6,614 bases of DNA from Holosporales bacterium (GTDB taxonomy: Bacteria > Pseudomonadota > Alphaproteobacteria > RUG11792): contig JAIRYU010000030.1 of the NCBI GenBank assembly GCA_031267545.1, positions 1 through 6,614 on the forward strand, in the 5' to 3' direction. Position 1 is the first letter of the stretch. Every line of letters starts with the position of its first letter. Shown piece after piece: positions 1 to 4,666 of this stretch. Made by a program: the position numbers and the translations under genes. The notes under the pieces were generated by a model, which saw nothing but the letters and a program-made list of their open reading frames with translations, did no database searches and had not been told where the DNA came from.

Positions 1-657
1 ACCCAGCTTAGTCGCGCAGATCATACTCCGCTGCGTGACGCGTTTATACGAGCGGTAGATGGTCAGCGTATCTGCGAGAGAGTTGTGGGAGGCGAAGTAT
101 TAAGGGATGGAGCGCCGTCACGATTGCAACGGATAGCGGATGGAACAAAAATATCGGAACTAGTTCCGCTGAGAGACTTGAAGCAGATAAAGAACATTAT
201 AGATACATTCCCAATTAGAGAAAAAAGCGGGAAACTTGTAGTTAACGATATAATAGAGGCGGGCGTAAGGAGTGGAGTAGCGAATTACTACGAAAGGGGG
301 AGAACAGGATTCACGGACCACGCGTATACGACAAGGGAAGCCGCCACAGTAATCCCTCTACTCAGAACCATTGCGACCATACACGGCCTTCAAGCCCTCG
401 CTAGCATTGGCATAGACGCAAGAACAAAGCCGTGGACAATCGCGAACCCCGAAGAATTCAAGCGCCTGATAGAGACGGAAGAATGTCTACAGGTTATACG
501 GCGAACAGCCACGTACTGGCAGCAGCTGGGTCTCGACAACCTGGTATACTTACTCGTAAATCTTATCTACGAATATGACGAAGGAGTTAGCCGGAATGTA
601 GCCAAGGTGCTGGCGGGTCCGTTGCTAACGAGGAAAGCGATGTATTCTCCTCGATGA
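1..657 (+). CDS. Unidentified protein, C-terminal part (open at left edge)
   Basis: The frame is open from base 1 to a TGA at 655-657 and has no stop upstream, so the visible 218 residues are probably the C-terminal end of a longer protein. A GTG at 85 would give a 190-residue product, but no ribosome binding site precedes it and the frame upstream of it reads like ordinary protein. The sequence is mixed alpha-helical in character, soluble, and rich in Arg, Ile and Leu. I see no signal peptide, membrane segment, CxxC pair or nucleotide-binding motif. A hydrophobic helix-like stretch near the end (around 540-570, 'LDNLVYLLVNLIYEY') is too interrupted to be a clear membrane span. I do not recognise the family. 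ATA is the main Ile codon (about 10 of 16) and AGA/AGG are the main Arg codons, a heavier ATA bias than in the SPFH gene downstream. That could mean lower expression or a different origin. The coding call is fairly secure; the function is unknown. Confidence 0.6.
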   Translation, partial: TQLSRADHTPLRDAFIRAVDGQRICERVVGGEVLRDGAPSRLQRIADGTKISELVPLRDLKQIKNIIDTFPIREKSGKLVVNDIIEAGVRSGVANYYERGRTGFTDHAYTTREAATVIPLLRTIATIHGLQALASIGIDARTKPWTIANPEEFKRLIETEECLQVIRRTATYWQQLGLDNLVYLLVNLIYEYDEGVSRNVAKVLAGPLLTRKAMYSPR

Positions 658-833
658 ACGACCACGCAGAGAAGCGCATGAACCTCCGAGTCATCGACGT
701 GCGGATTTTATTCACAGCTACCAATAATATACGTTTGTAGGGTAATTACGCTAATTGCTGGGAAATCGTAGACTATCCTGCATGCGTTGTGGTACGCTGC
801 CTGCGTCGTGTGTTGACTATAAATGGCTCGGGT
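658..833. other. Non-coding gap upstream of the SPFH gene
   Basis: I find no RNA gene or strong hairpin here. TTCACA at 711-716 resembles a -35 box (5 of 6), but no acceptable -10 box lies at the right spacing. The only open frame is a 28-codon one at 654-740 that shares an ATGA overlap with the preceding stop; its coding status is doubtful. The SPFH gene promoter therefore remains unlocated. Confidence 0.4.
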
Positions 834-1772
834 ATGTTGTTTTATGATGGCGGTTGCTTTTGCGGATGGTGTGTCATCGTCATCGCCGGTCTAGTCTCGC
901 TGGTTGTGTCGTCGGTTTTTCTGGCGCATCAGCAGACGTGCGCGATAATCGAGAGGCTTGGGAAATTCAATAGAATTGCGTATGCCGGGCTTCATTTCAA
1001 ACTTTCCGTACTAGAATCAGTGAAGGGCAGAATGTCGCTTCGCATTCACCAGCTTGATGTTGACGTTGAAACCAAGACGAAGGATAACGTTTTTGTACAT
1101 GTTGTCATCGCAGTACAGTACAGGGTTCTAGCTGAAAAAATTTATGAGGCGTATTACACGTTACACAACCCGTTAGAGCAAATTAGAGCGTTTGTATTTG
1201 ATCTTGTGAGAGCGCAGGTTCCAACTATGAATCTTGATGACGTATTCTCGAGGAAAGACGATATTGCGGACGTTGTAAGGGATGATTTAAAAACCCCAAT
1301 GTCCGGGTTTGGTTACGAAATCATAAAGGCTTTGGTGACAGACATAGATCCGGATACGAACGTTAAATCGGCAATGAATGAGATTAATACGGCGCAGCGA
1401 CTAAGGGTTGCGGCAACCGAAAGAGGCGAAGCCGAGAAAATTCTGAAAGTGAAACAGGCGGAGGCAGAAGCGGAAGCGAGCATTTTGCACGGCAAGGGAA
1501 TCGCTGGACAGCGTATGGCCATTATTGAGGGGCTCAGCCAGTCGGTTGAGGAGTTCGCGAAGCAGACGGGTTCCTCGCCGTCGGATGTAATGGATATGGT
1601 CTTGCTGATTCAGTATATCGATGCTCTCAAGGATATTGGGGCTAACTCTAAATCGAACGTCGTGTTTGTTCCGCATTCGCCCGGTAATTTATCTGCGATA
1701 AACGAGCAACTACGCGAAACAATATTTTCTGCCGATGCAGTGAAACGCGAGGAGTCTTCGTCTACGTTATAG
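834..1772 (+). CDS. SPFH/band-7 membrane protein, HIR-like (stomatin family)
   Basis: This 312-residue protein has one N-terminal membrane anchor (about residues 12-31), then an SPFH/band-7 domain (about 33-185), a charged Ala/Glu-rich coiled coil (about 181-220), and a C-terminal segment typical of the hypersensitive-induced-reaction (HIR) branch. Family landmarks are QQTCAIIERLGKF just after the anchor, ETKTKDNV at 79-86, DIDPD at 170-174, DVMDMVLLIQY near 251-261 and FVPHSPG at 278-284. Known SPFH proteins form oligomeric membrane assemblies that scaffold microdomains or control membrane proteases. The particular role here is not known. I chose the ATG at 834 because it puts the anchor near the start, as in relatives. 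A GTG at 789 in the same frame would add 15 residues, and neither has a clear Shine-Dalgarno. Cysteines 8, 10 and 13 cluster just before the anchor. No adjacent NfeD-like protease partner is visible. The gene converges on trpS. Confidence 0.9.
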   Translation: MLFYDGGCFCGWCVIVIAGLVSLVVSSVFLAHQQTCAIIERLGKFNRIAYAGLHFKLSVLESVKGRMSLRIHQLDVDVETKTKDNVFVHVVIAVQYRVLAEKIYEAYYTLHNPLEQIRAFVFDLVRAQVPTMNLDDVFSRKDDIADVVRDDLKTPMSGFGYEIIKALVTDIDPDTNVKSAMNEINTAQRLRVAATERGEAEKILKVKQAEAEAEASILHGKGIAGQRMAIIEGLSQSVEEFAKQTGSSPSDVMDMVLLIQYIDALKDIGANSKSNVVFVPHSPGNLSAINEQLRETIFSADAVKREESSSTL

Positions 1773-1856
1773 TTTGCGTTGTAGTCGATAACTAATTTGT
1801 GGCTATTCCAGACTAATGGCGGTCGTATGGCGCGAGGCGTGCGGCTGCCTGCGGAA

Positions 1857-2885
1857 TCACTTTCTGATTTTGTCGTACCCGAATCCGATTGCGTCTCTTA
1901 CTTCCGAGAGAGTATTGGCGGCTACGCCGCGGGCGATGGCGGATCCGCTGGTTAGTATATCCCAAACGTCGTTGTCTTTTATTAACGCCATTCTCTCTCT
2001 TATAGGGGAAAGCAATGTATGTAGCGTGTCGGCTAAGATTGATTTGACGGTCGTATCTCCCAGTCCGCCCTTCCTATATCTCGCCTTGAGGTCTTCAAGT
2101 TCGTCACGGTCTTCCAAAAAAGCGTCAAGGTACGAAAAAACTACGTTACCCTCAACTGTTCCGGGATCGGACATTTTTATGTGATTCGGATCTGTGTACA
2201 TGCCGTTTATCTTCTGTTTGACGACGTCGTCAGAATCCGACAAGAATATGGCATTCCCAAGAGATTTACACGCCTTCGTCTTTCCGTCGATTCCAACGAG
2301 TCTCTGCGTTTTGCCGAGGGCTGCCTGCGCCTCGACAAGCGTATTCCTATTATATATTCTATTGAAACGCCGAGCTATCTCGTTTGCAATCTCTATGAGA
2401 GGAAGTTGATCCTCGCCGACTGGAACAAGCGTCGCCTTGAACGCTGTAATGTCGGAAGCCTGGCTAACTGGATAGCATAGGAATCCGGCCGTTATCGAGT
2501 CTGCAAAGCTCTTCTGTTGAAGTTCTGCTTTGACAGTCGGATTCCTCTCAAGCCTCGCCACGGATATTAGATTTAGATAGTACGACGTTAGCTCAAAAAG
2601 TTCTGGAACCATCGACTGTATAAAAATTGTACTCTTTGTCGGATCGATTCCGACAGCCAAATAATCCCGACATACCCCGACTATGCTCTCCGTGACCTTG
2701 CACGGGTTGTCAAAGTTATCGGACAACGCCTGCGTGTCGGCTATCATTATAAAGCAATCATGGCGCTCCTGAAGATCGATCCTATTTTTAAGGGATCCCA
2801 CATAATGACCCAGGTGAAGCCGTCCAGTTGGCCTGTCTCCGGTCAGAACTACCTGTCTCGGTTGCATGGCGACGTCATTCCCCAT
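1857..2885 (-). CDS. trpS: Tryptophanyl-tRNA synthetase (TrpRS)
   Basis: A cytoplasmic class I aminoacyl-tRNA synthetase that activates L-tryptophan with ATP and charges tRNA-Trp. At 342 residues it has the usual bacterial TrpRS length. The N-terminal signature is VLTGDRPTGRLHLGHYVGS, with the HIGH-type motif HLGH at residues 24-27. VPVGEDQ (154-160), before the helix that helps bind substrate, and MYTDPNHIK near 229-237 are also well kept. The KMSKS loop reads KACKS (204-208): both catalytic lysines and the serine remain, while Met-Ser is replaced by Ala-Cys. The C-terminal tRNA-binding helices end with a conserved ARGVAANTLSEVRDAIG-like segment, so the protein looks full length. The start is uncertain. 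ATG at 2885 overlaps the upstream gene by 11 bases. ATG at 2867 (residue 7) has a GGGGA about 11 bases ahead and gives an N-terminus closer to relatives. Either way it is probably co-transcribed with the zinc-ribbon gene and translationally coupled to it. Confidence 0.96.
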   Translation of the reverse strand: MGNDVAMQPRQVVLTGDRPTGRLHLGHYVGSLKNRIDLQERHDCFIMIADTQALSDNFDNPCKVTESIVGVCRDYLAVGIDPTKSTIFIQSMVPELFELTSYYLNLISVARLERNPTVKAELQQKSFADSITAGFLCYPVSQASDITAFKATLVPVGEDQLPLIEIANEIARRFNRIYNRNTLVEAQAALGKTQRLVGIDGKTKACKSLGNAIFLSDSDDVVKQKINGMYTDPNHIKMSDPGTVEGNVVFSYLDAFLEDRDELEDLKARYRKGGLGDTTVKSILADTLHTLLSPIRERMALIKDNDVWDILTSGSAIARGVAANTLSEVRDAIGFGYDKIRK

Positions 2886-3183
2886 CGATAAGCTTCATAT
2901 CGTTAATTTCAGTCTTTGCTAGCAGCTCGCCAGAGTCGTCAGCTATCTCGACGTCCGTAGATTCATCGTCTGAAAATCCAAAATCCGGAATGACTAGCTC
3001 GTCGTCCACTGCGTCGTCAGTTTCGTCAGCGCTCACAACAGGCTTGGCCCCCTTTTTCGTATACAGATCGCTAGTCTCAAACGCTTTACCGCACCGCGGA
3101 CATATCACAGATACCCTCTGCATATTATAAAAAAGCAAACTGCAAGCAGGGCAACAAACCCTTTTCCCCCACTCTAATTTCAT
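2875..3183 (-). CDS. FYDLN-type zinc-ribbon protein with acidic tail (TIGR02300-like)
   Basis: A 102-residue protein with two CxxC knuckles, C11-P-A-C14 and C28-P-R-C31, that probably hold one zinc ion. The segment between them, LFYNMQRVSVI (17-27), matches the position of the [KR]FYDLNRDP motif of the TIGR02300 family but is diverged (FYNMQR). Residues 52-102 are strongly acidic, with about 20 Asp or Glu in 51 residues, which is the other family hallmark although these tails are often longer and more extreme. The family is mainly alphaproteobacterial and its function is unknown. The frame stays open upstream to an ATG at 3300, but I chose the ATG at 3183. Homology to the family begins at MKLEWGKRVCCPAC, and a candidate promoter lies at 3216-3245, inside the longer frame. 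Its TGA overlaps or abuts the trpS start, which suggests an operon. An RNA- or ribosome-linked role is only a guess from the zinc ribbon and the neighbour. Confidence 0.82.
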   Translation of the reverse strand: MKLEWGKRVCCPACSLLFYNMQRVSVICPRCGKAFETSDLYTKKGAKPVVSADETDDAVDDELVIPDFGFSDDESTDVEIADDSGELLAKTEINDMKLIDGE

Positions 3184-3215
3184 ACCGTTACATGCAGATA
3201 AGCCACACCGCGGCG

Positions 3216-3245
3216 ATTCTAACAAAAAATGTAGGTGCGAGTAAA
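3216..3245 (-). promoter_or_regulatory. Candidate sigma70-like promoter for zinc-ribbon/trpS
   Basis: Read on the minus strand, the -35 box is TTTACT (3245-3240, 4 of 6 to consensus), the spacer is 18 bases, and the -10 box is TAGAAT (3221-3216, 5 of 6). Transcription would start near 3209, giving a leader of about 25 bases before the ATG at 3183. The position fits the shorter start of the zinc-ribbon gene. It is predicted by eye only. Confidence 0.45.
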
Positions 3246-3250
3246 ATGAA

Positions 3251-3271
3251 AAAGATTCAAGTCGAATCTTT
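3251..3271. repeat. 8-bp perfect inverted repeat, possible operator
   Basis: AAAGATTC (3251-3258) and GAATCTTT (3264-3271) are exact inverted arms separated by the 5-base spacer AAGTC. The repeat sits in the divergent region between the two candidate promoters, centred at 3261. That is about 52 bases upstream of the predicted minus-strand start site and about 69 bases upstream of the plus-strand one. This geometry fits a dimeric regulator acting on both units. It is not followed by a T tract in the plus direction, and its minus-strand side lies upstream of the predicted trpS-operon promoter, so a terminator is less likely. No regulator gene is visible in the window. Confidence 0.5.
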
Positions 3272-3293
3272 ACGCCGCTGAAGCTTGCCATAC

Positions 3294-3323
3294 TTTTCAC
3301 TAGAGCGCGGTACGCGATATGAT
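3294..3323 (+). promoter_or_regulatory. Candidate sigma70-like promoter for transporter/tamB
   Basis: The -35 box is TTTTCA (3294-3299, 4 of 6), the spacer is 18 bases, and the -10 box is TATGAT (3318-3323, 5 of 6). A second TATACT hexamer overlaps at 3323-3328. Transcription would start near 3330, about 30 bases ahead of the transporter ATG. It is predicted by eye only. Confidence 0.45.
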
Positions 3324-3361
3324 ATACTTCGCGTAATGAGTCGTCGCTTTGCGCTACTCGT

Positions 3362-4666
3362 ATGATTGATAAAGTGCCCCCGCCTGATATTGGGATAGAC
3401 CGGCCTGATGGCGAGAGGCGTCAATCTGGAGGGTGTCCGAGAGATGGAGCGATTCCTGGTACCGTCTGGAAGATTGGTATCATTATGTGCCTTATGAACA
3501 TGTCGTTCGTAATGGCTTATGCATTCTCTGGTCTTTACCTAAAACACATTCTTGGAGCAACGGCGATGAGCATAGGCGTGCTGGAGGGATTGTGTGAAAC
3601 AACATCTCATGTGATGAAATTATTATCTGGGATGTTGAGTGACTTTGCCAGGCGTCGCAAGGTGATTATGGTAATTGGATATGTGTTTTCCGTGGTTAGT
3701 AGGCCTGTGTTGGCAATGTCTGCAACTTGTGGAATGGTGTATATATCCAGAATGATGGAGCGGTTTGGAAACGGTATACAGGCGTCTCCGCGCGATGCGA
3801 TCATTGCAGATGTTGCTCCTAGAAAGAGAATAGGGGCGTCGTATGGGTTGAAAAGAAGCCTTGCGTACGCGGGTTCCATGCTGGGAGGAGTTTTTGCTAT
3901 CTGGGCAATTGAAGCTACGCGACATGATTACCAAATGGTGTTTGCTTTGGCGTCTATCCCCGCGTTTATCGCGTTTTGTATCCTGATGTTTATAAAAGAG
4001 CCGAAGCGATTTGATCACCCCGCGATATCCTCTGGGGCGCCGCTTCCTCCGCCTAAATTGAAGGTCAAATTTTCGATCAAAAATTTCCAGTATCTTGGCA
4101 CTTCGTTCTGGGTGCTTATGGGAGTCAACATGGTGTTCATGATGGCTCGAATGAACGAGACCTTCCTGATATTACGGATGAACGAAGGATATCACAGCGA
4201 CCTGATGTTTGCTCCAATAGTCATGATAGTCCTCAACATTGGAACTGCCATTTCGTCGTATCCGATTGGTCTGTTGGGGGATAAATTTAATAGGAGCAGT
4301 CTTTTAATGGTTGGGATTGCCTTTCTTTTGCTTGCCGACATTGTGATGTACGCAGCCGGATCCGGGACGACGATGTGCGTTGGGGTTCTATGCTGGGGAA
4401 TACAGCTTGGAGCTACTCAAAATATTTTTGTGTCCTTAATTGCGGAGAAGGTTCCCGAAGACCTCAGAGGTACCGGAATGGGAGTATATTGGTTGATTAA
4501 CGCGTTGTCTTCATTCTGCGCCGATACGCTCGCTGGGGCCGTCGCGCATCACTACTCTCTGGAGTACATATTCGTATCGAGCGGCGTTACGGGAATCATT
4601 GCATTATTGGTTCTGTACTTCATGATTCATGTTACTGTCTTTAACAAGAGGAGGGAGGTTGTGTGA
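3362..4666 (+). CDS. Major facilitator superfamily (MFS) transporter
   Basis: A 434-residue inner-membrane permease with about 12 hydrophobic segments in two halves, split by a hydrophilic Pro/Lys-rich loop near residues 212-245. The MFS motif A lies in the 2-3 loop as G-MLSDFARRRK (90-100), and a weaker copy, GLLGDKFNR, lies at 303-311 in the 8-9 loop. MERFGNGIQASPRDAIIAD (132-150) followed by ASYGLKRSLAYAGSMLGG corresponds to the DRxGKGIRxxPRDALIAD segment found in a widespread group of uncharacterised bacterial MFS proteins. The substrate cannot be read from sequence. About 34 hydrophilic residues precede the first membrane segment; the ATG at 3362 is the best start because the next Met (residue 42) lies inside that segment. 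No clear Shine-Dalgarno is present. The gene overlaps the start of the TamB-like gene by 4 bases, so the two are probably translationally coupled. Confidence 0.93.
   Translation: MIDKVPPPDIGIDRPDGERRQSGGCPRDGAIPGTVWKIGIIMCLMNMSFVMAYAFSGLYLKHILGATAMSIGVLEGLCETTSHVMKLLSGMLSDFARRRKVIMVIGYVFSVVSRPVLAMSATCGMVYISRMMERFGNGIQASPRDAIIADVAPRKRIGASYGLKRSLAYAGSMLGGVFAIWAIEATRHDYQMVFALASIPAFIAFCILMFIKEPKRFDHPAISSGAPLPPPKLKVKFSIKNFQYLGTSFWVLMGVNMVFMMARMNETFLILRMNEGYHSDLMFAPIVMIVLNIGTAISSYPIGLLGDKFNRSSLLMVGIAFLLLADIVMYAAGSGTTMCVGVLCWGIQLGATQNIFVSLIAEKVPEDLRGTGMGVYWLINALSSFCADTLAGAVAHHYSLEYIFVSSGVTGIIALLVLYFMIHVTVFNKRREVV
4649..4654 (+). promoter_or_regulatory. Consensus ribosome binding site for the TamB-like gene
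   Basis: AGGAGG lies 8 bases upstream of the GTG at 4663, inside the last codons of the transporter gene (the Arg-Arg codons). It is the only full consensus Shine-Dalgarno I found before a gene in this window. It fixes the GTG start even though the frame has no nearby ATG. Confidence 0.8.

Noticed and set aside
812..838. TTGACT and TATGTT as a promoter for the SPFH gene
   Set aside because: The spacing is only 15 bases and transcription would begin downstream of the likely ATG at 834.
1835..1850. Possible terminator hairpin AGGCG/TGCCT between the converging genes
   Set aside because: The stem has only five pairs including a G-T wobble, and no T tract follows in either direction.
1816..2480. 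Open frames on the plus strand antisense to trpS
   Set aside because: They lie wholly or mainly opposite a well-supported conserved gene, and their translations show no family features.
3251..3285. tRNA T-arm or tmRNA-like end suggested by GATTCAAGTCGAATC
   Set aside because: The paired arms enclose a 5-base loop instead of the 7-base TTC-type loop, and no acceptor, D or anticodon arm can be assembled around it.
3184..3300. 39-residue N-terminal extension of the zinc-ribbon protein, from an ATG at 3300
   Set aside because: The family-like sequence starts at the ATG at 3183, the extension has no family resemblance, and a plausible promoter and a palindrome lie inside it.
3607..4018. Minus-strand open frames opposite the transporter
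   Set aside because: They are shadows of the transporter coding strand with low-complexity, unrecognisable translations.
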